A DNA stretch of 64,000 nt from Parathalassolituus penaei (lineage in GTDB: Bacteria; Pseudomonadota; Gammaproteobacteria; Pseudomonadales; Oceanobacteraceae), in the NCBI RefSeq assembly GCF_026626885.1, contig NZ_JAPNOA010000058.1, forward strand, positions 103,910-167,909, written 5' to 3'. The notes under the pieces were generated by a model. That model had not been told where the DNA came from and made no database searches. It saw only the letters and a list, made by a program, of their open reading frames with translations. Below, piece after piece: positions 28,851 through 36,668 of this stretch (the stretch's first letter is position 1; each line of letters opens with the position of its first letter). The position numbers and the translations under genes were made by a program.

Positions 28851-29750
28851 TTACCCTTGCCGTTCTTGCAGCCATTGGCTTAATCCTGCGCGCCAATCTG
28901 ACAAGGTTAACCCCAGATCACGCGCTTGCTGGCAATCCAGCACTGACCACTGCGGGCGTGTGGCTTTGGCACCAAACTCCGCCGAGCTGACCGGTGTGAT
29001 TGCGGGCACTGCAGCTAACAGCCCTTGGGTATGAGCCTCTCGCACCAGAACCTGAGCATACTGCCACCAGGTAAGAGCTGAGCTTCCGCTGTAATGCAAA
29101 ATCGGCGGCAGTGTTCGGCCTTCGACCATGTGTATACCCAGGGTTATCAGGGTGTTAGCGAGGTCTGGGGCCCAGGTTGGGCAACCGGTCTGGTCGTTGA
29201 CCACCCGCAGAGAGTCGCCATTCAGAGCCCGTCGCAAAATCACTTCCGGAAAATGGCGGTTGCCGCGTCCGAATAACCAGGATGTCCGTACAACCAGCCC
29301 GTTGCTGCCAAGAACCTGAACCGCTTGTTCGCCAGCCAGTTTCGATGTGCCGTAAACCGATAACGGTGCTACCGGATCACGTTCTTGCCAGCCGCGATTC
29401 AGTGGGCCGGAAAATACGTAATCGGTAGAAATCTGGATCAATCGGCCACCCATGCGGGTGCAGGCCGTCGCCAGATGTTCAACGGCCATGTGGTTTGCCA
29501 TAAATGCGGCATTGTTCTGCTGTTCCGCTGCATCTACTGCCGTATAGGCGGCACAGTTGATAATCACATCTGGCAGGTGCTTTTTTATAAATGCAGTAAC
29601 GGCTTGGGCATCGGTAATATCCAGAGTTTTGCGATCGGCCGCCAAAACAGCATATCCGCCAGCACGCAGCTGCGTTACCAGTTCCTGCCCTAATAATCCG
29701 CCAGCTCCGGTGATCAGCCATTTGGTCGACAGGTTGGTGTTGGCATTCAT
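28851..29750 (-). CDS. rfbD: dTDP-4-dehydrorhamnose reductase
   Basis: 299 aa SDR-type enzyme for the last step to dTDP-L-rhamnose. It has WLITGAGGLLGQELVTQL, INCAAYTAVDAAEQQ, QISTDYVFSG, PLSVYGTSKLAGEQAV with the Tyr-x3-Lys pair, and RTSWLFGRGNRHF. The start (MNANTNLST) is set by the ATGA overlap with rfbC; a longer in-frame extension would run into rfbC. It is translationally coupled to rfbC. Confidence 0.93.
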   Translation of the reverse strand: MNANTNLSTKWLITGAGGLLGQELVTQLRAGGYAVLAADRKTLDITDAQAVTAFIKKHLPDVIINCAAYTAVDAAEQQNNAAFMANHMAVEHLATACTRMGGRLIQISTDYVFSGPLNRGWQERDPVAPLSVYGTSKLAGEQAVQVLGSNGLVVRTSWLFGRGNRHFPEVILRRALNGDSLRVVNDQTGCPTWAPDLANTLITLGIHMVEGRTLPPILHYSGSSALTWWQYAQVLVREAHTQGLLAAVPAITPVSSAEFGAKATRPQWSVLDCQQARDLGLTLSDWRAGLSQWLQERQG

Positions 29751-30313
29751 GTGCCAATACCCAATAGCGTTTGCAGCTGCTGCCAGTTCATGGCGTTCTG
29801 GTCGCGCTGGGAAATGATGACAGGCGTATCGGCCAGGGAATCCAGTGGCCACTTGATGCCAATGGTCGGGTCGTCCCAGCGTACGGAATATTCATCGTCA
29901 GGTGCGTAAACGTCGGTACAGCGGTACAGCACATCCGCGCGTTCCGACAGCACCACAAAACCATGCGCCATACCGGGTGGCACCCACAGCTGGTGATGGT
30001 TCTGATCGTTCAGCATGGTTCCACACCATTGCCCCAAAGTGGGGGAGGCGGGGCGAATGTCCACTGCTACATCGAAGATTTCACCGCTTACTACCCGCAC
30101 CAGTTTGCCTTGTGGGTGCTGGAGTTGAAAATGCAAACCACGCAGCACGCCACGGCAGGAGCGGGAGTGATTGTCTTGCACAAAATTTGTTGGCAAGCCC
30201 AGCTCCTGAAAGCGTTGTTTGTGGAAGGTTTCCTGAAAAAAACCGCGTTCATCCCGAAAAACCCTGGGTTCCAGCAGTAATACGCCATCCAGCGCCAGCG
30301 GGGTAACCTTCAT
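29747..30313 (-). CDS. rfbC: dTDP-4-dehydrorhamnose 3,5-epimerase
   Basis: 188 aa cupin-fold epimerase. Diagnostic features are DERGFFQETFHKQRF, FVQDNHSRSCRGVLRGLHFQ with the catalytic His, GKLVRVVSGEIFDVAVDIR, LWVPPGMAHGFVVLSE, and YSVRWDDPTIGIKWP. The start is MKVTPLALDG at 30313, the family's normal N-terminus. It is the first gene of the rfbC-rfbD-rfbB group. rfbA, normally beside these genes, is not in the window. Confidence 0.95.
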   Translation of the reverse strand: MKVTPLALDGVLLLEPRVFRDERGFFQETFHKQRFQELGLPTNFVQDNHSRSCRGVLRGLHFQLQHPQGKLVRVVSGEIFDVAVDIRPASPTLGQWCGTMLNDQNHHQLWVPPGMAHGFVVLSERADVLYRCTDVYAPDDEYSVRWDDPTIGIKWPLDSLADTPVIISQRDQNAMNWQQLQTLLGIGT

Positions 30314-30391
30314 TTGTATATCTCGCCCAAAATCATAAGGATGTAAGGATAACACCGGACGTGTTCGGCATGTTTAACGATGGGTTGATCG

Positions 30392-30430
30392 TGCAGGAGT
30401 GGCTCGGGACGCGCAGTTGTTAGCCGCGAA
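30392..30430 (-). repeat. REP-like palindrome, copy 8 (reverse)
   Basis: TGCAGGAGTGGCTCGGGACG then GCAGTTGTTAGCCGCGA is the reverse complement of the family with several changes in the middle. Confidence 0.65.
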
Positions 30431-30500
30431 GCCTGGAAGGATTAACGGGGTTTGTGATGTAACCGGACGTTCGTTCTAACGGTTCTTATAGCCAACCTTG

Positions 30501-30568
30501 ATCGCGGCTAACAGCGTCTGTTCGGTTTGTATCGCGGCTAACAGCTGCGCTGTTGCCGCTCCTGCATG
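30501..30568 (+). repeat. REP-like palindromes, copies 9 and 10
   Basis: A partial core ATCGCGGCTAACAGCG at 30501-30516 is followed by a full copy at 30530-30567 (GCGGCTAACAGC, TGC, GCTGTTGCCGCTCCTGCA). Compensating A-to-T changes in the right arm keep the hairpin. Confidence 0.78.
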
Positions 30569-30700
30569 GGGGGATGTTGCACTAACGGCTGTTTTGGCCG
30601 CGCTGTGTTTTTCCGGCTACATGTACGGTTAGCTGGTGGTTGTTTTCTGATCAGCGGCTTTGCCAAGCATTGCTGGCGCATAGCATACTGACAGCACTTC

Positions 30701-32131
30701 ATGGATCAGAAGAGTACAAACAAGATGTTTGAAATTACCCATCATGGCGCCATTTCTGGCGTTACCGGTTCTTGCCATCAATTGACCTTATCTTCTGGCG
30801 AAGCCTTGCTGGTAGATTGTGGTTTGTTCCAGGGCGCTGAAACCCGCAATTCTGAGCATGGTTCCAATACCATCGATTTTGATTGGCGGCCAGTCAAGGC
30901 GCTGATTGTTACCCATTGCCATATAGACCATGTTGGCCGAATTCCGTGGCTATTGGCCGCGGGTTACAAAGGACCAATTTACGCAACCCGGGCAACGGCG
31001 TATTTGTTGCCGTTGGTCATCGAGGATGCCGTAAAGGTTGGCGTTACCCAGGATGCCGACATCATTAATATGGTGTTACAACGCCTGCGCCAGCAACTGG
31101 TCCCATTGGATTACAAACAGTGGCTGGTGCTGCCGGGCTTTCCGGATGTGCGTCTGCGTTTTCAGGTGGCAGGGCATATTCTGGGCTCTGCTTATGTCGA
31201 GCTGGATATCGGTTCTGCCAATAGTCCCCTTCGTAAAAAGGTCGTGTTCTCTGGTGATCTGGGAGCGCCCTGGTCACCATTATTGCCTGCACCGCGTTCG
31301 CCTTGGGGCTGCGATACCCTGGTGATTGAAAGTACCTATGGTGATCGCTGTCATGATGGTCGCAAACAACGGCGTCAGCGTCTGGAGTCGGTGCTGAAAA
31401 AAGCCTTGTCTGATGGTGGTGCTGTGCTGATTCCGGCGTTTTCGATTGGTCGCACCCAGGAACTTCTGTACGAGCTCGAAGATATTTTCTTCCAGGCTAA
31501 TCGATCGGATGCTGACAGTGGTGTGAGCCTTTTCCAGGCAGTGGACGTTATTGTGGATTCGCCGCTGGCCACGGAATTTACGGATTGTTATCGGGAACTT
31601 GCTGATCTTTGGGATGCCGAAGCACGGCAACGTCTGGCACGGGGTCGTCACCCGCTGAAGTTCGATAAAATGCTGACAATTAACCACCATGAGCAGCATC
31701 TCGATATGGTTCAGTATTTGAAGCGTTCCGGGCGGCCTGCCATTGTGTTAGCCGCCGGTGGTATGTGCTCGGGTGGGCGCATTGTTAATTATCTGAAAGC
31801 CTTGCTGCCAGATTCGCGTACCAACGTGTTGTTTGTTGGATATCAGGCCGTTGGAACACCTGGGCGTGCCATTCAGGATTGGGGCCCGGAAGGTGGGTAT
31901 GTGGATCTGGACGGTGAGCGCACAGTGATTCGTGCTGGAATTGAAACACTTGGTGGTTACAGTGCCCATGCCGATCAAAAAGATCTGGTGCGGTTTGTTC
32001 GTGGTATGCGCAAACATCCAGCTGAAATCCGGATTGTTCATGGCGATACCGCGGCGCGAAAAGCATTGGCTCGTGAATTGGAGAACCTGTGTCCGCAGGC
32101 GACGGTGTTGATTCCGACGGCAAATTCTTGA
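30701..32131 (+). CDS. Metallo-beta-lactamase fold beta-CASP ribonuclease (YSH1/CPSF-like)
   Basis: 476 aa RNA-processing-type hydrolase. Seen are the zinc motif THCHIDHVGRIPWL (HxHxDH), VAGHILGSAYVEL, FSGDLGAPWSPLL, IESTYGDRCHDG, the beta-CASP insert with PAFSIGRTQELLYEL, the motif AAGGMCSGGRIVNYL, VGYQAVGTPGRAI, and a C-terminal GGYSAHADQKDLV plus IVHGD. Bacterial members are thought to cut RNA; the target is unknown. It lacks an RNase J C-terminal domain and a KH domain. ATG at 30725 (MFEITHHG) is an equally good start. It lies between two polysaccharide groups with no evident functional link. Confidence 0.85.
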   Translation: MDQKSTNKMFEITHHGAISGVTGSCHQLTLSSGEALLVDCGLFQGAETRNSEHGSNTIDFDWRPVKALIVTHCHIDHVGRIPWLLAAGYKGPIYATRATAYLLPLVIEDAVKVGVTQDADIINMVLQRLRQQLVPLDYKQWLVLPGFPDVRLRFQVAGHILGSAYVELDIGSANSPLRKKVVFSGDLGAPWSPLLPAPRSPWGCDTLVIESTYGDRCHDGRKQRRQRLESVLKKALSDGGAVLIPAFSIGRTQELLYELEDIFFQANRSDADSGVSLFQAVDVIVDSPLATEFTDCYRELADLWDAEARQRLARGRHPLKFDKMLTINHHEQHLDMVQYLKRSGRPAIVLAAGGMCSGGRIVNYLKALLPDSRTNVLFVGYQAVGTPGRAIQDWGPEGGYVDLDGERTVIRAGIETLGGYSAHADQKDLVRFVRGMRKHPAEIRIVHGDTAARKALARELENLCPQATVLIPTANS

Positions 32132-32169
32132 CGCAACAGCAGAGTGAATTCGTTACAATTTTGTCAGTT

Positions 32170-32192
32170 TTGCACTTTTTTGGTGCAATTTT
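32170..32192 (+). terminator. Weak intrinsic terminator after the beta-CASP RNase gene
   Basis: TTGCAC and GTGCAA form a six-base stem with a seven-base loop, followed by TTTTGT. Confidence 0.45.
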
Positions 32193-32479
32193 GTGCGTCT
32201 TCATAACTTGTCAAGATCTGTCGTGATTTTCACCTGTCAAATTCGTATAAAAGTTGGACACGGATCACATAGCTGAAGATAATTTTGTGCAGGTTCAGAC
32301 CAAGGCCGCCACATTGTAAAAATACTGTTAAAATCGGTAACAAAAGTTAACAATCACGATCCGGTGTCAGGCCTGCTGTCATGGCTGTATAGCTCTTGAT
32401 TGTGTGGTTTTTGTTTTGTGACTCCGTGATTGATGGTCAGCAGCTGGTACGTCAGCGCTGATTCGTGAGAGTGAGTGGT

Positions 32480-32748
32480 TAGAGGGCGTTCTCAATTATT
32501 AAACCGGGCCTGCTGAGTGCCAGTGGGTTTCAGAACCAGGCATGAGGATCGTGGTTTAACGGGTTAAATGAGTGACGAATAACGCCGGACTGGGACCCAC
32601 TGGCCTCAGCCCGATGGGTTATGGTTGAAAATCCACCAGTCTGTGTTGTTGAACTTGTAAAGGACTCGCCATTCCCTGCGTTCAACGCCTTGCCTGGCGG
32701 ATTTTTTACTCATAACAGGCCGCGTCAAATAATTGAGAACGCCCTCTA
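32480..32748 (+). mobile_element. MITE-like element with 21-bp perfect terminal inverted repeats
   Basis: TAGAGGGCGTTC and the next nine bases at 32480-32500 are exactly repeated in reverse complement at 32728-32748, giving a 269-bp unit. The outermost TA on each side could be a TA target duplication, leaving 19-bp repeats starting GAGGGCG. The interior has no full gene, but an open frame from 32651 (ELVKDSPFPAFNALPGG) runs to a TAG inside the right repeat, which looks like the tail of a lost transposase. Size and repeats fit a MITE or internally deleted IS; I cannot assign a family. Confidence 0.75.
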
Positions 32749-32938
32749 GAGAGAGTGCTTGATTGGTCAGTCAGTGGTTGATGAACCGGCAGTTGTTTGA
32801 TTCTTGATCTGTGCTGCCAGTTACCCGTTGAATCATCAGGTGGCATTAGTCGGGCGATTATGTTTCTGAGTGTTCCACTCCGTCCGGCTGTGCTGTGTGT
32901 TGTTATCCCTTGATAGGGACCTAATTGAGGAAAGTCCT

Positions 32939-34339
32939 ATGGGCCATGGAATGATCCGGTCTCATCAAAATAGCTTCAGTGCTGTTTACCGTCTTATCGA
33001 TATCCTGCTGGTGGTTGGCTGTCTTGTTGTTGCCATGGCTCTGTACGATGTTCCCTTTGGCCCCAAATATTTGTCGGCGGGTCTGATTGCATCGGTTACC
33101 TTCCTGTTATTTGCCGAATCCTTCGACTTGTATCGTTCCTGGCGTGGATCAACGGCCTTTCATCATCTGTCTATCACTGCGGCCGCCTGGAGTTGTGTTT
33201 GTGTCGGGTTGTTGGGGGTAGGGTTCTTTACCAAGCTCAGTGAAGATTTTTCTCGTGTTGTGATTGGCTCCTGGATAATAGGTGCTCTTGTGCTGTTGTG
33301 CGGCTGGCGTATGGGCTTTAGACATGTGTTGCGTCACATGCGTAGCCGAGGCCTGAACACTCGCCGTGCGGCGATTGTTGGTATTAATGAGTCTGCAGTT
33401 CGTATGCATTCGCAGTTGCTGAAGCACCCGGAACTGGGATACGACTTTGGCGGTTTTTTTGATGATCGAAATCAGGATCGTGTGTGTGAGGAGTTTCCCG
33501 ATGCTGTTCTGGAGGGAACGATTGAAGATCTGATTATCCGCACGCGTAATGGGGAATACGATGTTATTTTTCTGGCCTTGCCATTAAAAGCCCAAAAACG
33601 TATTGATGATATCCTTCAACGTTGTGGGGATACTACCGCCTCGGTTCATCTGATACCCGATTTCTTCACGTACAACCTGATCCATGCGCGCCTGAGCGAA
33701 ATTGGTAATATTCAGACGCTCAGTGTGTACGACACGCCGATATTTGGATTCAACGACGTTTTGAAACGCCTGTTTGATATTGCGTTTTCGCTGTGCGTAT
33801 TGTCGGTTATTGCATTGCCGATGCTGGTTATATCGGCTGCCATCAAGCTGACATCTCCAGGGCCTATTATTTTCAAACAGTATCGATATGGTCTGGATGG
33901 TAAAAAAATCCAGGTTTGGAAGTTTCGCTCCATGTCGGTGATGGAAAATGGCGACAAGGTGGTTCAGGCGCGCAAGGGCGATGCTCGTATCACTCCGGTT
34001 GGTGCTTTTCTGCGTCGTACCTCTTTGGATGAATTACCCCAGTTTATCAATGTGTTACAAGGACGTATGTCGGTTGTTGGGCCGCGTCCCCATGCTGTGG
34101 CTCACAATGAGGAGTATCGCAAGCTGATCCCGTATTACATGCTGCGCCACAAGGTAAAACCCGGCATTACCGGCTGGGCGCAGGTCAACGGGTATCGCGG
34201 AGAAACTGACACACTCGACAAAATGTCGGGCCGTGTTGATTATGATCTGGATTACATTCGTAATTGGTCATTATGGATGGACGTCAAGATTGTATTCATG
34301 ACGTTTTTCAAGGGCTTTACAGGCAGTAATGTCCACTAG
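32939..34339 (+). CDS. wcaJ: Undecaprenyl-phosphate glucose phosphotransferase (WcaJ type)
   Basis: 466 aa polyisoprenyl-phosphate hexose-1-phosphate transferase that starts the lipid-linked repeat unit. Several hydrophobic helices and a CoA-binding-like domain (RRAAIVGINESAVRM) precede the catalytic C-terminus: KRLFDIAFSLCVL membrane re-entrant helix, FKQYRYGLDGKKIQVWKFRSM, RRTSLDELPQFINVLQG and SVVGPRPHAVAHN. The start at 32939 follows GAGGAAAG; an upstream in-frame start is rejected. It is the only initiating transferase seen in the window, so it probably serves the whole polysaccharide locus. Whether the first sugar is glucose or galactose is uncertain. Confidence 0.9.
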   Translation: MGHGMIRSHQNSFSAVYRLIDILLVVGCLVVAMALYDVPFGPKYLSAGLIASVTFLLFAESFDLYRSWRGSTAFHHLSITAAAWSCVCVGLLGVGFFTKLSEDFSRVVIGSWIIGALVLLCGWRMGFRHVLRHMRSRGLNTRRAAIVGINESAVRMHSQLLKHPELGYDFGGFFDDRNQDRVCEEFPDAVLEGTIEDLIIRTRNGEYDVIFLALPLKAQKRIDDILQRCGDTTASVHLIPDFFTYNLIHARLSEIGNIQTLSVYDTPIFGFNDVLKRLFDIAFSLCVLSVIALPMLVISAAIKLTSPGPIIFKQYRYGLDGKKIQVWKFRSMSVMENGDKVVQARKGDARITPVGAFLRRTSLDELPQFINVLQGRMSVVGPRPHAVAHNEEYRKLIPYYMLRHKVKPGITGWAQVNGYRGETDTLDKMSGRVDYDLDYIRNWSLWMDVKIVFMTFFKGFTGSNVH

Positions 34340-34680
34340 TTGTTTGTACGGCGATCGTCATGTTTCCTTCGGGTGGTTCAGGCATTTGTCGGGTCTGCCA
34401 TATGGGAATACAGGTTGATAGCGCATTATCGATAGTGTTGTGATTAGGTGTGAGTGGGCAGTGGCAGACAGATTCGCTGAAATATGGATCGGCAGATTGT
34501 CTGACGGGCGCGAGGGGTGCGGTTATTGATGTATGTCTTTACACCGTATGTCCGATCTGTAACTTGTTCGCACTGTTAATTTCTGTAAACAGCGGTCATA
34601 ATTGCCGGGAAAATTATCAGGGTCTGGCGGTTGCGCCGCATCAGCCGAAACTTTGGAACCAGTTATAAGAGAGGAAGATT
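34340..34680. other. Intergenic region upstream of the beta-barrel gene, 341 bp
   Basis: No gene is supported. A good ribosome-binding site GAGAGGAAG precedes the ATG at 34681. The gap is long enough to carry a promoter and leader for the barrel-wza-wzc group, but I see no clear promoter, hairpin terminator or known riboswitch. Confidence 0.4.
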
Positions 34681-35865
34681 ATGAAAGCGTGGCAGCTCTC
34701 CTTGATCGCAGCAGCGACCGCCAGTTCAGGTGCTTATGCAGTGAGTCCTGACGGTATTGCAATGGGCAGTGGCGTTACTTTTTACCCAAGCGTTGAGCTG
34801 AGCATCAAGGATGACAGCAACGTTTATTTGCAATCAAGTGGCAACGAAGACAGCTCCGTTGTTACTCGTCTGCGTCCTAATGCTTCAGTAGTAGCCGATC
34901 TGGGTGCTACCAACCTGACCGGTTACGCTCAGGTTGAAAGTGGTTCTTACGATCTCGATAGTGATGACAACTACCTCGACACCCTGTTGATGGGATCTGC
35001 AGCAGTAGAACTGTCTTCCCGTCAGTCTCTGAATTTTGATGCCAAGCTGAACATGGCTCACGATCCTCGTGGTACTGGTTCAACTCAGGGGGCTGCGGCG
35101 TCTTCTGTAACCAAGCCAAATGAATACGATGAAACCGATCTGAATGCGGCTTACACCTACGGTGCTGACAGTGCATTTGCTAACGTGACCGGTTATGTGG
35201 GTTCTTACGGCAAGGAATACAGCAATAATGCTGCCTCTACCGACGTTCTGAATCACGACAAAATCAAGTTTGGTGCCAAACTGGGCCTGAAAGTAAGCTC
35301 TGCAACCCGCGTTCTGTTCGAGGCCCGTAACACCACTATTTCCTACAGCGATAGCGCTGCTGCAGCCAAAGAAGGCTCTGAACTGAAACTGTTGGTGGGT
35401 GCTTCTTACGATGTGACTGGCAAGACGACGGCTGAGCTGCTGGTGGGTAACTCCAAGCGTGAATTCGACGAGTCTACCAACTCTTCTGATAGCCGTTTCT
35501 CATGGGAAGGCAAGCTGACCTGGAATCCGGTTACCTATTCTACTGTGAGTGTCACCACCGCCCAGAGCGCCAACGAAACCACGGCTGGTGGTTCTTATAC
35601 TGCTAACCAGACCACCACCGTTAACTGGAATCACCAGTTCTCCAATTATTGGAGCATGAACGCAACGGCAGGTCTGTCCAAGGATGACTACGTAGGTATT
35701 GATCGTTCCGACAAGAACACTAACCTGGGTCTGACTGGTATTTACTCTCCAACCAAAAACGTTGATGTAAAAGCCAGCCTGGACAAAGCCAAGCGTTCTT
35801 CTACATCTGATGCTCTGGACTACGATCAGCACGTTATTGGTGTTGCGGTAGAGCTGGCATTTTGA
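34681..35865 (+). CDS. Outer-membrane beta-barrel protein, BBP2/EpsL-like
   Basis: 394 aa. Signal peptide MKAWQLSLIAAATASSGAYA, then a chain of alternating polar/hydrophobic strands ending in an aromatic C-terminal residue (VIGVAVELAF), typical of outer-membrane barrels. The start of the mature part (FYPSVELSIKDDSNVY, NEDSSVVTRLRPNASVVADLG) is the signature of the putative beta-barrel porin 2 family found in exopolysaccharide loci. It precedes the export and chain-length genes, so it may form the outer-membrane exit channel that the short Wza-like protein cannot form alone (inference). A terminator follows. Confidence 0.75.
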   Translation: MKAWQLSLIAAATASSGAYAVSPDGIAMGSGVTFYPSVELSIKDDSNVYLQSSGNEDSSVVTRLRPNASVVADLGATNLTGYAQVESGSYDLDSDDNYLDTLLMGSAAVELSSRQSLNFDAKLNMAHDPRGTGSTQGAAASSVTKPNEYDETDLNAAYTYGADSAFANVTGYVGSYGKEYSNNAASTDVLNHDKIKFGAKLGLKVSSATRVLFEARNTTISYSDSAAAAKEGSELKLLVGASYDVTGKTTAELLVGNSKREFDESTNSSDSRFSWEGKLTWNPVTYSTVSVTTAQSANETTAGGSYTANQTTTVNWNHQFSNYWSMNATAGLSKDDYVGIDRSDKNTNLGLTGIYSPTKNVDVKASLDKAKRSSTSDALDYDQHVIGVAVELAF

Positions 35866-35917
35866 TGCAGTTACTGACGACGATTGTCCCGGTGTAATCG
35901 TTGTTGGTATTCTGGAC

Positions 35918-35940
35918 GGCCTGCTTTTGCAGGCCATTTT
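35918..35940 (+). terminator. Intrinsic terminator after the beta-barrel gene
   Basis: GGCCTGC-TTTT-GCAGGCC followed by ATTTTG, 52 bp after the stop codon. Confidence 0.82.
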
Positions 35941-36106
35941 GTACGTGCCACCGGACAGAACTCCCTTGTTTGGTTTAACAGACAAAATGACAGGAAGTGC
36001 CGTTCGCAATTCCTGTGCGGACGCTCTAGCATAACAACGTGGTGTATATACGCTGCGTTAAACTGGTGTGCCTTTGTTCAGGCTTTTGCTACAGGATGTC
36101 GTGTTA

Positions 36107-36652
36107 ATGCTGCGGTTGGTTAACCTGCTGGTCGTGCTGATGTGCTCAGTACTTTCGTTTTCTGCTATTGCTGCTTCTGAGCAGTATCGTTTGGGTGCCG
36201 GTGATCTTATTCAGATCAGTGTGTACGACGAGCCTGACCTTAGTCAGGAGGTGCGTATTGGGCTGTCCGGTTCCATTTCTTACCCGTTGTTGGGTGACAT
36301 TCAGGTATCGGGTCTGAGCCCGAAAGATCTTGAAGACAAGCTGACTTCACGCCTCAAAGGCCCATATTTGTTGAATCCGTCTGTGACGGTGTCCATTGTG
36401 GAATACCGTCCGTTTTATGTAACGGGTGAGGTTGAGAAGCCAGGTAGTTACGCATTTCACCCTGGGCTTACGGTCGACAAGGCTATCTCGATTGCTGGTG
36501 GTTTTACCGAGCGAGCGTCGAAAAGCAAGATTTACGTGATTCACGACGCGGCATCGGATAAATCCGGCCGTGGTGAAGCGCGTAATCAGGTCAAAATCTA
36601 CGATGTGGTTCAGCCGGGTGATGTGATCACGGTTGAGCAGAGTTTCTTCTGA
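36107..36652 (+). CDS. Short polysaccharide export protein (Wza-like, Poly_export + SLBB)
   Basis: About 181 aa. After a signal peptide (LVNLLVVLMCSVLSFSAIAA) comes the Poly_export domain (YRLGAGDLIQISVYDEPDLS, then GSISYPLLGDIQVSGLS) and one SLBB domain (FYVTGEVEKPGSYAFHPGLTVDKAISIAGG). It is half the length of E. coli Wza, lacks the C-terminal amphipathic helix that spans the outer membrane, and has no canonical lipobox. It therefore needs a partner for the outer membrane, plausibly the adjacent beta-barrel. Start ATG 36107 is chosen by the signal peptide; an upstream GTG is possible. Confidence 0.85.
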   Translation: MLRLVNLLVVLMCSVLSFSAIAASEQYRLGAGDLIQISVYDEPDLSQEVRIGLSGSISYPLLGDIQVSGLSPKDLEDKLTSRLKGPYLLNPSVTVSIVEYRPFYVTGEVEKPGSYAFHPGLTVDKAISIAGGFTERASKSKIYVIHDAASDKSGRGEARNQVKIYDVVQPGDVITVEQSFF

Positions 36653-36668
36653 CAGGCATATACAGAAC

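Larger units (their letters stand above)
30314..30700. other. Divergent intergenic region with REP-like repeats, 387 bp
   Basis: No gene is supported. It lies between the rfbC start (minus) and the RNase start (plus), so both promoters must be here, but no clear one is seen. Three REP-related sequences occupy the middle and are listed separately. Confidence 0.5.
32132..32938. other. Intergenic region upstream of the WcaJ-type transferase, 807 bp
   Basis: No intact gene. It holds a weak terminator at 32170-32192, an AT-rich stretch with GTTAAC repeats around 32325-32355, a TATAAA box at 32246-32251 without a good -35, the MITE-like element at 32480-32748, and about 190 bp of leader before the transferase. 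The length suggests complex control of the EPS export operon. Confidence 0.5.

Noticed and set aside
7987-30568. CRISPR array
   Set aside because: The repeated palindromes are not evenly spaced, lie in separate gaps in both orientations, and no cas genes occur.
32755-32938. 3' remainder of the broken SLC13 permease gene on the far side of the locus
   Set aside because: No frame there gives the missing C-terminal helices, so a simple insertion of the whole locus into the permease gene is not supported.
34340-34680. Cyclic-di-GMP (GEMM) or other known riboswitch ahead of the beta-barrel gene
   Set aside because: I could not match the conserved cores of GEMM or other common riboswitch classes.
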